From assembly GCF_900182645.1 (NCBI RefSeq), contig NZ_FXTA01000003.1, forward strand, positions 372,001 through 436,000: a DNA stretch of 64,000 bases. Reading direction: 5' to 3'. The translations under genes were made by a program, and so were the position numbers. Within the stretch, counting starts at the first letter, position 1. Each line of letters starts with the position of its first letter. The notes beneath the pieces were generated by a model. The model was not told the origin of the DNA. It ran no database searches and worked only from the letters and a program-made list of their open reading frames with translations. Below, one piece after another: positions 8,750 through 17,176 of the stretch. Source of the DNA: Flavobacterium resistens. GTDB lineage: Bacteria > Bacteroidota > Bacteroidia > Flavobacteriales > Flavobacteriaceae.

Positions 8750-10135
8750 ATGAAATACAGAATAGAAAAAGACACCATGGGTGAAGTTCAGGTCCCAGCC
8801 GATAAATATTGGGGTGCTCAAACAGAACGTTCCCGAAACAATTTTAAAATAGGAAACTCCGGTTCAATGCCAAAAGAAATCATTGAAGGTTTTGCCTATT
8901 TAAAAAAAGCAGCCGCTTACGCTAATTATGATTTAGGAGTTTTGCCAATCGAAAAAAGAGACGCCATTGCAACAGTTTGCGACGAAATATTAGCCGGACA
9001 ATTAGACGATCAGTTTCCGCTGGTAATTTGGCAGACCGGTTCAGGAACGCAAAGCAACATGAACGTAAATGAAGTAATTGCCAATCGCGCTCAAGTTTTG
9101 AAAGGTTTTGAAATTGGCGAAGGCGAACAATTCATAAAAGCAAATGACGATGTAAACAAATCGCAGTCATCAAATGATACTTTCCCAACAGGAATGCATA
9201 TTGCGGCTTATAAAATGGTAGTTGAAACCACAATTCCGGGAGTTGAAAAACTACACACAACATTAGTCAAAAAAGCAACCGAATTTAAAGACGTCGTTAA
9301 AATTGGCCGTACGCACTTAATGGATGCAACACCTTTGACACTCGGACAGGAAATTTCTGGTTACGCAGCTCAATTAGCCTTCGGATTAAAAGCTTTAAAA
9401 AATACTTTAGCACATTTATCTGAAATTGCTCTAGGCGGAACTGCAGTTGGAACCGGATTAAACACACCAAAAGGTTACGATGTAAAAGTTGCCGAATACA
9501 TTGCAAAATTTACCAACCATCCGTTTATAACAGCAGAAAACAAATTTGAAGCTTTAGCCGCGCATGATGCCATTGTAGAAACTCATGGAGCCTTGAAACA
9601 ATTAGCCGTTTCATTAAACAAAATTGCAAATGATGTTAGAATGCTGGCATCTGGACCTCGATCTGGAATTGGCGAAATTCATATTCCTGAAAACGAACCA
9701 GGATCTTCTATTATGCCAGGAAAAGTAAATCCGACGCAATGCGAAGCTTTAACGATGGTTTGCGCGCAGGTTATTGGTAATGACATGGCAATTGCTGTTG
9801 GTGGCATGCAAGGACATTACGAACTTAATGTTTTTAAACCCGTTATGGCTGCAAACTTTTTACAATCGGCTAGATTATTAGGAGATGCGTGTGTTTCATT
9901 TGATGAACATTGCGCTCAAGGAATCGAGCCAAATTACAAACGCATCAAAGAATTGGTAGACAACTCCCTTATGCTTGTAACCGCTTTAAATACTAAAATT
10001 GGTTATTACAAAGCAGCTGAAATTGCTCAAACGGCCCACAAGAATGGAACAACTCTGAAAGATGAAGCTGTTCGTTTAGGCTATGTTTCTGCAGAAGATT
10101 TTGATGCTTGGGTGAAACCGGAGGATATGGTGTAA
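8750..10135 (+). CDS. fumC: Class II fumarate hydratase (fumarase C)
   Basis: A 461-aa cytoplasmic enzyme interconverting fumarate and L-malate in the TCA cycle. The superfamily signature [11 protein letters not shown] starts near residue 317 and carries the mobile-loop catalytic Ser. The substrate-binding segments GSGTQSNMN (about 98-106), SSNDTFPT (about 139-146) and [16 protein letters not shown] (about 186-201) are all intact. Length matches FumC (about 465 aa) rather than aspartase (TGSSIMPAKVNP is the closer aspartase form). It stands alone, preceded by repeats and followed by a terminator. ATG at 8750 is the only plausible start. Confidence 0.96.
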   Translation: MKYRIEKDTMGEVQVPADKYWGAQTERSRNNFKIGNSGSMPKEIIEGFAYLKKAAAYANYDLGVLPIEKRDAIATVCDEILAGQLDDQFPLVIWQTGSGTQSNMNVNEVIANRAQVLKGFEIGEGEQFIKANDDVNKSQSSNDTFPTGMHIAAYKMVVETTIPGVEKLHTTLVKKATEFKDVVKIGRTHLMDATPLTLGQEISGYAAQLAFGLKALKNTLAHLSEIALGGTAVGTGLNTPKGYDVKVAEYIAKFTNHPFITAENKFEALAAHDAIVETHGALKQLAVSLNKIANDVRMLASGPRSGIGEIHIPENEPGSSIMPGKVNPTQCEALTMVCAQVIGNDMAIAVGGMQGHYELNVFKPVMAANFLQSARLLGDACVSFDEHCAQGIEPNYKRIKELVDNSLMLVTALNTKIGYYKAAEIAQTAHKNGTTLKDEAVRLGYVSAEDFDAWVKPEDMV

Positions 10136-10188
10136 ATTAATTGTGAATTATAAATGGTTAATGGTTAATTAATCTGCAACGTTATATA

Positions 10189-10223
10189 AAAAGAGCTTTC
10201 TAAAATTTAGAAAGCTCTTTTTA
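10189..10223. terminator. Bidirectional terminator between fumC and the convergent dehydrogenase gene
   Basis: A perfect 14-bp stem (AAAAGAGCTTTCTA and its complement) with a 5-nt loop, A run before and T run after, lies between two converging genes. Confidence 0.85.
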
Positions 10224-10240
10224 AATTTATAATTAACAAT

Positions 10241-11449
10241 TTACAATTCACCATTATCAACGTAGTCTTGCAAATAACTGAATCTTTCCGTCAATTTTCC
10301 GTTTTCGGTGATTTTGGCGCGTTTTAGAATTCCGTCTTTATCTCCATTGAAGAAAGCTGGAATTACATGTTCCATAAATTGTTCTCCAAAACCTTCGCTG
10401 GCATCTTTCGGAATTTCACAAGGCAAATTATCAACAGCCATTACTGCAACCGCAGCCGGATGAAAAAAATCAACTTCCTTATCTTCTAAAGGAAAATAAC
10501 CATATAAAGGCTCTGCAATAGTTGATGAACGAACGGTACAGGCAATCGGCCCGCCAACGTCACATGAAATGTCTGCCACAACTTTAAGTTTGCAATCGCT
10601 GGCATTCAACATTTCTCTTGTCAAAATCATTGGCGCCGCACTGGCGTGAAAATGTCCTGCAAAATAAATATCCGAAACTTTTGTAAATTTCTCAAAATCA
10701 GAAGTATATTCTTCAGGATGATTTACAAAATCTTTAAAGTCCAAAACTTGTCCGTCTTTTCTTTTATTATATTCTAAAACATCTAATTGAACATAAACTG
10801 CCTGTGCGTACTTTTTAGTCAAATAATTATCAATTGTAATTTCTTTAACTTTAATAGCGTCCAAAATTTCTTTTGCTCCACTCCCGACCTTTCCGGTTCC
10901 GGTAACAACAAATTTTAAGGCAGGCATTGTTATGCGTTTTAAATGCTTTATCAAATCCTCTTTTCCTGAAAGTGTTTCCGCTTTTGGAAGTTTAAATAAT
11001 TCAAATTTAATTCCGAAAGCCCTGATTCCGTTGTAAACACCTACCATTCCGGCGTATTTCCCGAAACCTATTAAACGGTGATCTAACTCATTAACTATCG
11101 TTTCATGATCATATAAGTCAATTTTCTTTTCTAAAATAGCCTGAAGTAATTTTCGGTTATGAGGCTGTTTTTTTATGGTATGCGAAAAAAAGAAATACGC
11201 TTTATTTGGAATTAAATTTTCTACAGGAACCTCTTTTACTCCAAATAAGACATCACAGTCAGAAACATCATCTGTCACCGTTAAGCCCATACTTTTATAT
11301 TGAAGATCTGAAAAAATCCTAATATCAGAACTCTCTACTTCTATTACAGCATCATGATATTGCTGTTTCAATTTTGCTAATGCATCTGGAGCAAATACTA
11401 CACGTCTATCTGGTGGGTTTTTTCTTTCTTTTATAATTCCAAATTTCAT
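10241..11449 (-). CDS. NAD(P)-dependent alanine dehydrogenase/saccharopine dehydrogenase-like oxidoreductase
   Basis: A 402-aa protein with an N-terminal AlaDH/PNT-type domain (FGIIKERKNPPDRRVVFAP, the KE.K..E.RV pattern of that superfamily) and a Rossmann nucleotide-binding segment VVTGTGKVGSGAKEIL near residue 185. It also has SDISCDVGGPI near residue 300. It resembles the family that includes L-lysine-forming saccharopine dehydrogenase and the lysine-ketoglutarate reductase half of plant and animal enzymes more than true alanine dehydrogenase. The exact amino-acid substrate cannot be fixed from sequence. It is monocistronic and convergent with fumC. Confidence 0.7.
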   Translation of the reverse strand: MKFGIIKERKNPPDRRVVFAPDALAKLKQQYHDAVIEVESSDIRIFSDLQYKSMGLTVTDDVSDCDVLFGVKEVPVENLIPNKAYFFFSHTIKKQPHNRKLLQAILEKKIDLYDHETIVNELDHRLIGFGKYAGMVGVYNGIRAFGIKFELFKLPKAETLSGKEDLIKHLKRITMPALKFVVTGTGKVGSGAKEILDAIKVKEITIDNYLTKKYAQAVYVQLDVLEYNKRKDGQVLDFKDFVNHPEEYTSDFEKFTKVSDIYFAGHFHASAAPMILTREMLNASDCKLKVVADISCDVGGPIACTVRSSTIAEPLYGYFPLEDKEVDFFHPAAVAVMAVDNLPCEIPKDASEGFGEQFMEHVIPAFFNGDKDGILKRAKITENGKLTERFSYLQDYVDNGEL

Positions 11450-11501
11450 TTAAATAAGTTTAAAGCTTTTAATAATATAACTTTTTACATCGTATTTGTT
11501 T

Positions 11502-11535
11502 CAAATATAACAAATTTCGTTAAAGTTTTGTTCAA
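11502..11535 (-). promoter_or_regulatory. Promoter of the dehydrogenase gene
   Basis: On the minus strand TATATTTG (11509-11502) is preceded 23 bp upstream by TTG (11535-11533), within the accepted spacing. The leader would be about 50 nt. Confidence 0.5.
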
Positions 11536-11668
11536 AAATTACAATTTAGAATATTTAAAAACCGTTGAACGCTGAATAACAATCGACTAACTAAAAATTT
11601 AGTTAAAATTATGTTAACATAGCCTTTTGAAGTCGCTAAAATTTCAAAAACATAAATATTGAATTCTA

Positions 11669-11676
11669 TATATTTG
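11669..11676 (+). promoter_or_regulatory. TATATTTG -7 element for the serine hydrolase gene
   Basis: A TAnnTTTG match ends 10 bp before the ATG at 11687. No TTG lies at the expected -33 distance, so it is a partial promoter match only. The rest of the 237-bp divergent intergenic region shows nothing else recognisable. Confidence 0.4.
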
Positions 11677-11686
11677 TTTTTAAAGA

Positions 11687-12892
11687 ATGATGAAAATGAG
11701 TTTCCTTAAAATGACAAAGATACCACAAATACTTTTCCTAATTTTAGTTTTAAGTTCATGTGGCAATGATAAAAAGACTAGCGTTGATCCAGCTTCAGTA
11801 GTTGAAGATACAATGCCAAAGATGAAGCCATTAGGGCCGGAAAAAAGAATATCACAAGCCTACATAAATTCCGTAAAAGGCAGAATTAATCACTTTTATA
11901 ATAAAAACTGGCCAAACAATAGCATGAATGGAAGTTTTTTAGTGGCAAGAAACGGACAAATTATTTTTGAAAGATACAATGGTTACGCCAACAAAAATGA
12001 AGGAACAAAAATCACTGCCGAAACTCCTGTACAAATTGCATCAGTAAGTAAAGTTTTGACGGCAACTGCTGTTTTAAAATTGGTAAATGCAGGAAAACTT
12101 GATTTGGATCAAAAAGTCAATACGATTCTAAAAACCTTTCCATACGAAGATTGTACAGTTCGAATGCTTTTAAGTCATCGCACCGGAATGCGCAATTATG
12201 CTTATTTTACAGATCATGACAAATCGGTTTGGGACAGACATAATCAATTAACAAATAAAGATATTCTAGATATTTTAGCCACAAAAGACATTGGTCTTGA
12301 AGCAAAAACCGGAACTCGTTTCGGATATTGTAATACCAATTATGCAATGTTGGCGTTGATTATCGAAAAAATCACAGGTTTAAAATATAAAGAAGCAATG
12401 GCTGAAATGATTTTCAAGCCATTGGGCATGACGCATACTTATATTTTTGATGATGATAAAGACAGAAAAACAATTGTTCCGTCATATAAAGGAAACGGAG
12501 CTGAAATTGGTTTTGATTATTTAGATAATGTTTACGGAGACAAAAATGTTTTTTCAACTGTTCGCGATCTTTTGAAATTTGACCGCGCAAGACAATCACC
12601 TGACTTTTTAAAACCGGCTTTATTAAAACAAGTTTATACGGGTTACAGCAACGAGCGCAAAGGAACTAAAAACTACGGTCTTGGAATCAGAATGATTAAT
12701 TGGGAAACGGGACAGAATTTTTATTTCCACAACGGTTGGTGGCATGGCAACACCTCATCTTATATTACTTTAATGAAGGAGCATGTAACCATTATTGCGC
12801 TATCAAATAAAATGACCAGAAACACTTATGCGGTTCGTAAACTGGCTCCAATTTTTGGCGATTATCCTTTTAATTTCAAGGACGAAGAGTAA
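11687..12892 (+). CDS. Serine hydrolase lipoprotein, class C beta-lactamase fold
   Basis: A 401-aa protein with a lipoprotein signal (lipobox LSSC, Cys at 25, followed by GND), so it is probably anchored in a membrane facing the periplasm. The beta-lactamase/DD-peptidase domain begins near residue 70. The nucleophile motif SVSK is at 119-122, a YCN triad element (FGYCNTNYAM) near 210 and HNGWWHG near 350 in place of the KTG/HxG box. Members of this family include DD-peptidases, esterases and D-amino-acid amidases, so the substrate is not predictable. ATG codons occur at 11687, 11690 and 11696; the longest is used. A long hairpin follows the stop. Confidence 0.8.
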   Translation: MMKMSFLKMTKIPQILFLILVLSSCGNDKKTSVDPASVVEDTMPKMKPLGPEKRISQAYINSVKGRINHFYNKNWPNNSMNGSFLVARNGQIIFERYNGYANKNEGTKITAETPVQIASVSKVLTATAVLKLVNAGKLDLDQKVNTILKTFPYEDCTVRMLLSHRTGMRNYAYFTDHDKSVWDRHNQLTNKDILDILATKDIGLEAKTGTRFGYCNTNYAMLALIIEKITGLKYKEAMAEMIFKPLGMTHTYIFDDDKDRKTIVPSYKGNGAEIGFDYLDNVYGDKNVFSTVRDLLKFDRARQSPDFLKPALLKQVYTGYSNERKGTKNYGLGIRMINWETGQNFYFHNGWWHGNTSSYITLMKEHVTIIALSNKMTRNTYAVRKLAPIFGDYPFNFKDEE

Positions 12893-12899
12893 AACTAAT

Positions 12900-12995
12900 A
12901 GTCATAAAGTCGAAAGTCAAAAGTCGTAAAGTCCTAAAATAGTTGCTAATATTGACTTTGGACTTTTGACTTTCGACTTTATGACTTTTTTTTAA
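12900..12995. terminator. Long perfect hairpin built of AAAGTC repeats, terminator-like
   Basis: A 26-bp perfect inverted repeat (arms 12900-12925 and 12961-12986) ends in a T tract. Each arm is itself a chain of short 'aaAGTC' units (AAAGTC, GAAAGTC, AAAAGTC). It starts 8 bp after the serine hydrolase stop and lies just upstream of the tmRNA promoter, so it probably ends that transcript. Confidence 0.75.
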
Positions 12996-13025
12996 AATTT
13001 TAGCAGAAAGTAATTTCAAATAGTA

Positions 13026-13033
13026 TAAATTTG
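13026..13033 (+). promoter_or_regulatory. TAAATTTG -7 element of ssrA
   Basis: A TAnnTTTG match lies 14 bp before the first base of the mature tmRNA, as expected for a short 5' precursor. Confidence 0.5.
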
Positions 13034-13047
13034 CAGACTTATTTTTT

Positions 13048-13443
13048 GGGGTCGACTGGTTTTGACAGCAAGTCGAATTGAACAGTAAGCACGTCGAGCA
13101 TTGAGACCTTGCTCGTAAATATAAGATCTCGAACTTTTACACGGCGAAAATAATTACGCTTTAGCTGCTTAATCCGAATCATAGTAAGATTGCGCCACGT
13201 CTCTACAAGGTAGAGAAGCTGGATTCTCCTGGAAAGCCTTGGTTTGTGGCGTTCCGTTCAGGGGAACCGTAAAAATAAACCTAGATTTCTATGAGCTTCG
13301 GGTAGATTTCGAAAATTAAGAAGATAAGTGTTCGGTGGCTGTTTCTGGCCTAGCTTAACATCGAAAATCTAATCAGGAAATAAACGTGTAGAAAGCTCTT
13401 TAGTTGCTTGTTTGGACCCGGGTTCGATTCCCGGCGACTCCAC
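13048..13443 (+). ncRNA. ssrA: tmRNA (ssrA), tag GENNYALAA
   Basis: Transfer-messenger RNA for trans-translation rescue of stalled ribosomes. The 5' end GGGGTCG pairs with CGACTCC at 13435-13441 to form the acceptor stem. The T-arm sequence GGTTCGATTCCC is at 13421-13432. The internal tag frame GGC GAA AAT AAT TAC GCT TTA GCT GCT TAA (13143-13172) encodes GENNYALAA followed by a stop; the LAA end is the ClpXP/ClpAP degron. The 3' CCA is not fully encoded (CCACA). Exact 3' end is uncertain by 1-3 nt. Confidence 0.95.
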
Positions 13444-13445
13444 AG

Positions 13446-13486
13446 AAAAAAGCCTGTAAACTCTATGTTTACAGGCTTTTTGTTTT
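13446..13486. terminator. Terminator of ssrA (also usable by mug)
   Basis: A 15-bp perfect stem (AAAAAGCCTGTAAAC with its complement) and a 5-nt loop, followed by T residues. It lies between the tmRNA gene and the convergent mug gene. Confidence 0.88.
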
Positions 13487-13495
13487 TTAATTCAT

Positions 13496-13993
13496 TTAAA
13501 TAATTATTTCGCGTAATTCTGAATAAGAAGTAACGAGATCACTAAGTGTAAATCCACGATTTAGACCACTCGGATTAGGGAGTATCCAAACCTTGGCCCC
13601 GCAAAAATCTTCAGACTGTAATCCCCATGTAATTTGTTTTTTACCTGAAAAAGCTTTGTAGGCGGCTTTACCAAGAAAAGCAATATACTTAGGTTTAAAT
13701 TGCTTGATCTTGTCCCTAAAAATCTCAATTGCATCATCAAATTCCTCTTTTGATAGCTGATCTGCACGAGAAGTTGCCCTTGCTACAGCTGTAGTCAAAC
13801 CAAATTCAAAATTTAAGATGTCAATATCGTTTATGGCTTCTATTTGATATGGAGTAAAACCAGCCTGATGTAATACTTTCCAAAATCGATTGCTTCTTCC
13901 TGAAAAGTGATGTCCATCTAATGCCGATTTTAAGCCCGGATTAATTCCGCAAAAAAGCACATTCAAATTTTCTTTAATAATATCAGTTAACAT
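13496..13993 (-). CDS. mug: Mug-family G/U(T) mismatch-specific uracil-DNA glycosylase
   Basis: A 165-aa DNA repair enzyme that removes uracil or ethenocytosine from mismatches. The active-site motif GINPG is at residues 16-20 and the second conserved segment LPNPSGLNRG is near 135-144. HHFSGRSNRFWK near 28-39 matches the family's FSNPSNRFWK-like element. Length agrees with E. coli Mug (168 aa). It is monocistronic and convergent with ssrA. Confidence 0.92.
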   Translation of the reverse strand: MLTDIIKENLNVLFCGINPGLKSALDGHHFSGRSNRFWKVLHQAGFTPYQIEAINDIDILNFEFGLTTAVARATSRADQLSKEEFDDAIEIFRDKIKQFKPKYIAFLGKAAYKAFSGKKQITWGLQSEDFCGAKVWILPNPSGLNRGFTLSDLVTSYSELREIII

Positions 13994-14104
13994 TTATGAA
14001 ATTCAAATCGGTTAGTTATAAGTTTAAAAATAGCAATTACTTTATACATCATTTTGATCCTAACAAAGTTACTTAAAGATAAATCGTCACAACGTCTTTT
14101 GCAA

Positions 14105-15010
14105 TTAATTCCCTTTTGCAATAAAACCCGGAACTCCAGTTTTAACTACGCCATTAAATCGCTGTCTGATCGGTATAGAATTAATTTGGTCAAAAGCTTC
14201 TTGTGGTAAAATACCAATATTAAAATTTTCATAAGCACGTTCCAGAGTTTTAGGAGTAGTCAACAAGGTTGTACCACGCTGTACTGCCCAAGAAAGCAAT
14301 ACTTGTGCAGGCGTTTTTCCTGTTTTTTCTGCAATCTTTAAAACAATTTCATCTTCAATTGGTCCGGGCTTTATTCCGTGTCCAAGTGGGGCAAAAGCCA
14401 AAAAAACAATTCCTTTCTCTTTACAATAATCAAGAAGCTCATTTTCTGGTAAATATGGATGTGATTCCACTTGAACTACTGCTGGTTTTATTCTGGCAGC
14501 TTCATAGATAGGTATAAGCTCTGTTAAACTAATATCAGATAAGCCAATTGATCTGACCTTCCCGCTATCAACAAGACTTTCCATCGCTCTCCATGTATCC
14601 ATCAAAGTTACTTCGTGATCGTAAATTACATTCCCGTTTTGATCTCTAGGATCCTGTTCCTCTCCAGGTTGAAAAGCAAATGGAGTATGAATAAGATAAA
14701 GATCCAGATAGTCAAGTCCAAGTCTCTTCAAACTTGCCTCAAACGCTGGTTTAACACGCTCCGGTCTATGATTAGTGTTCCATAACTTCGTAGTAACAAA
14801 AATCTCTTCACGTGTAATTCCTTCAATTGCCATTCCTTCTTTTAAGGCCTCTCCTACCTCTTTTTCGTTGCGGTATCGTTCTGCGGCATCAAAATGACGA
14901 AAACCCGCTTTTAATGCATCTTTAGTGGCACTTATTGTTAATAATGGATCAGGAATAAGGGTTCCAAATCCGAGTGAAGGGATGCTTAAGTTTTTATATG
15001 ATATGCTCAT
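14105..15010 (-). CDS. Aldo/keto reductase
   Basis: A 301-aa NADPH-dependent oxidoreductase of the AKR superfamily. The catalytic tetrad is visible: Asp41 and Tyr46 in HFDAAERY, Lys75 in TTKLW, and His in LYLIHTP near 106. The cofactor-binding C-terminal part (TTPKTLERAYENF) is also present. AKRs reduce aldehydes and ketones; the physiological substrate is unknown. It is monocistronic; a CRP-like palindrome lies 117 bp upstream of its start, between it and the divergent unknown gene. Confidence 0.9.
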   Translation of the reverse strand: MSISYKNLSIPSLGFGTLIPDPLLTISATKDALKAGFRHFDAAERYRNEKEVGEALKEGMAIEGITREEIFVTTKLWNTNHRPERVKPAFEASLKRLGLDYLDLYLIHTPFAFQPGEEQDPRDQNGNVIYDHEVTLMDTWRAMESLVDSGKVRSIGLSDISLTELIPIYEAARIKPAVVQVESHPYLPENELLDYCKEKGIVFLAFAPLGHGIKPGPIEDEIVLKIAEKTGKTPAQVLLSWAVQRGTTLLTTPKTLERAYENFNIGILPQEAFDQINSIPIRQRFNGVVKTGVPGFIAKGN

Positions 15011-15126
15011 TTTTGAATATTTTTAAGTTAATATTTTTTCCTTTTCATCAACAAATTGTTACAATTCTCTGAAGGTTATTAAGCCTTAGAATTAAAAGAT
15101 AAAGTTCCAGCTAAAAACTCAGATAC

Positions 15127-15148
15127 ATATGTGACATACATCACATAT
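15127..15148. promoter_or_regulatory. CRP-type palindrome TGTGA-N6-TCACA
   Basis: A perfect 8-bp-arm palindrome, ATATGTGA-CATACA-TCACATAT, has exactly the TGTGA-N6-TCACA layout of CRP sites. It lies in the 335-bp divergent region (15011-15345) between the aldo/keto reductase and the unknown 546-aa gene. A weaker hairpin with C4/G4 arms lies at about 15206-15222. No clear TAnnTTTG element was found in this gap, so which promoter it would serve is open. Confidence 0.55.
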
Positions 15149-15345
15149 TAGTATAAAAATCGTCTACATTTTTAGGTTCAGATGTACTAAGTAAATCACG
15201 TAAAAACCCCCAGTAATTAGGGGAAATTTGCCCTTGTTGCAACGTTTCTAAACTTATAATTTAGTTTCAGAATTCATGGCCAGAATTTAATTCGGAGTAA
15301 GTCGAAAATCCAAGAAAGAGTAGACGTAATTTTATTAATAATAAA

Positions 15346-16986
15346 ATGGAAACTTTAGAAGAACAATTCAAAAACATGCATCTTCTTGACCGAGATGAGC
15401 GCTTGAGATTACTCAGTAAAATAGATATAATTCGCCCGGAAATCCTGAAGCCTTTTTTTCCTGGACGATGGCTTTGGAAACGCTGTAATCTAAAAGTTTT
15501 GATTGTAACAGATGGTGGTTTGGATTTTGGTACGGGAGCATTTGGCTTATCTGAATTTTTAACCACTTTTAATGAACTGCAAAGATCTACCTGGTATAAT
15601 TACCAAATAACACTTGGTCACAGAAGTCCTACCGCTTTTTCAAATCCTAATCCATTGGTTGTAGCCACTATTCCAAGTTTTAATTTTGCTTCAAGTGTAA
15701 CGCTTGCTAATTTTGACCAGGTGTGGTTGTTTGGTATCAATTCTGGATCAGGTTTACCAACTAATGAATTAGCCGCGGTTGAAACTTATATGAATAATGG
15801 TGGCGGATTATTTGCTACAGGTGATCATGGGACTTTAGGTTCAGCTATGTGCAGTAATATACCAAGAGTAAAAGACATGAGACATTGGGCTGATTTCGGC
15901 GCAAATGAAGTGGGCATGACCCAGCCACGAAGAAACGATACAAACCGACCAAAAGCAGGTGATGCAACTTCTTTGTATTTTGATAACCAATCAGACAACA
16001 TTCCGCAAAATATTTCTGTGAGAATATTTGGTACAGGCCTGCCGCATCCTTTGTTATCCATTAAAAAAAGTATCAGACCATCTGGATTAATTGACATTAT
16101 GCCAGATCATCCGCATGAAGGTGAATGCAAACCTGAAACATCATTTACTGTTAATGGGATCACTGTGGCTACTCAAAATATTGCAACTTCTCATGTTTTA
16201 GGAGGCAGCACTACTGGAGGTGGCGGAAAATCGCTAACTATTCCACATTCTTTTTCTTCTATTGCTGTATGGGATGGCCGTTTGGCAAAAGTGGGCCGTA
16301 TCGTAGTCGATTCAACATGGCATCATTTTGTAAATGTTAATCTAAATGGGTCCGAATCTTTTTTTAACGGAGATGACAGACCGGGTTTACAATCTGGTTT
16401 AACCACAGCTGATTTTAAAGCTATTAGACAATATTATATGAATATTTCGCTTTGGATTACCAAAAACAAAGCATTTTTATGTTTGAGAAGATATGTGTGG
16501 TACTACCTTTTAAAAGATTCACAACTTATAGAAGCAAGTTTGAATTACCCACTTGAAAAAAGAGAAAATATTTCAATTGCAGATTTAAACAGTATTGGAG
16601 CGTTGGCAGAAGAAATTCTATCTGAAAAATATAGTCCGTCATTTGCCAGAGATTTTTTAATTGAAGCTCTTGAACCCATAAATCCAAATCTGGCTTATAA
16701 ATTAAACATTTGGAAACCTGATAATCTGGAAGAAATTAGAAAAAAAGACGACAAATATTATCAACCTTGGGTAAACTTAGATTTTATTTTACATACTGCC
16801 ATCGGAGGTGGATTTATCGCATTAAGAGATGATAAAATTATTTCTGATGAAAATGTAAATGAAAAAGATTTGGATAGTATAATCGATGTCTTCAACAAAG
16901 GAGCACAATTTGGTTTTGATAAATCTGTAACAAATCTTGGGACAAGCATTAACTCTTTGAGCAATGAATTAAAAATCAGACTTTAG
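15346..16986 (+). CDS. Uncharacterised 546-aa protein, possible flavodoxin/GATase-like N-terminal fold
   Basis: No family is recognised with confidence. There is no signal peptide or membrane segment. After a short helical start (to about residue 40), a Rossmann-like core runs from VLIVTDGGLDFG (about 50) through DQVWLFGINSGSG (about 125) to YMNNGGGLFATGDHG (about 147-161). That last segment resembles the 'F..GGG...T.D' strand-loop of ThuA/GATase1-like proteins but has no nucleophile Cys. It is followed by a conserved-looking region with DIMPDHPHEGEC (about 246-257). The C-terminal half from about residue 365 is mostly helical. It is probably cytoplasmic and monocistronic; terminator at 17108. 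Confidence 0.7.
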   Translation: METLEEQFKNMHLLDRDERLRLLSKIDIIRPEILKPFFPGRWLWKRCNLKVLIVTDGGLDFGTGAFGLSEFLTTFNELQRSTWYNYQITLGHRSPTAFSNPNPLVVATIPSFNFASSVTLANFDQVWLFGINSGSGLPTNELAAVETYMNNGGGLFATGDHGTLGSAMCSNIPRVKDMRHWADFGANEVGMTQPRRNDTNRPKAGDATSLYFDNQSDNIPQNISVRIFGTGLPHPLLSIKKSIRPSGLIDIMPDHPHEGECKPETSFTVNGITVATQNIATSHVLGGSTTGGGGKSLTIPHSFSSIAVWDGRLAKVGRIVVDSTWHHFVNVNLNGSESFFNGDDRPGLQSGLTTADFKAIRQYYMNISLWITKNKAFLCLRRYVWYYLLKDSQLIEASLNYPLEKRENISIADLNSIGALAEEILSEKYSPSFARDFLIEALEPINPNLAYKLNIWKPDNLEEIRKKDDKYYQPWVNLDFILHTAIGGGFIALRDDKIISDENVNEKDLDSIIDVFNKGAQFGFDKSVTNLGTSINSLSNELKIRL

Positions 16987-17107
16987 CAATAATCTTTTTA
17001 TAGGAAATAAAACTATTAAACATGTTTTTTTCATATTTAAGCATTGCATTAAAATCTAAGACACTACCAAAAAGCCTAATAAACTGTCTCGTCCTGAAAT
17101 ATCATAA

Positions 17108-17155
17108 AACAAAAAAAGCCTGACAAAAAATCAAAATTTTCATCAGGCTTTTTAC
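17108..17155. terminator. Bidirectional terminator between convergent genes
   Basis: An AAAAAAAGCCTGA / TCAGGCTTTTT stem with an interior AAATC...GATTT-like loop and flanking A and T runs lies between the unknown gene and the GH42 gene. Confidence 0.75.
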
Positions 17156-17176
17156 TTATTTTTAAAAATTTTCTCA

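Noticed and set aside
12900..12986. Possible CRISPR-like array of AAAGTC units
   Set aside because: Units are 6-7 bp, arranged as an inverted repeat with no spacers; no cas genes are nearby.
13561..13767. 68-codon frame on the minus strand inside mug
   Set aside because: It is a shadow of mug in another frame, with no motif and biased composition.
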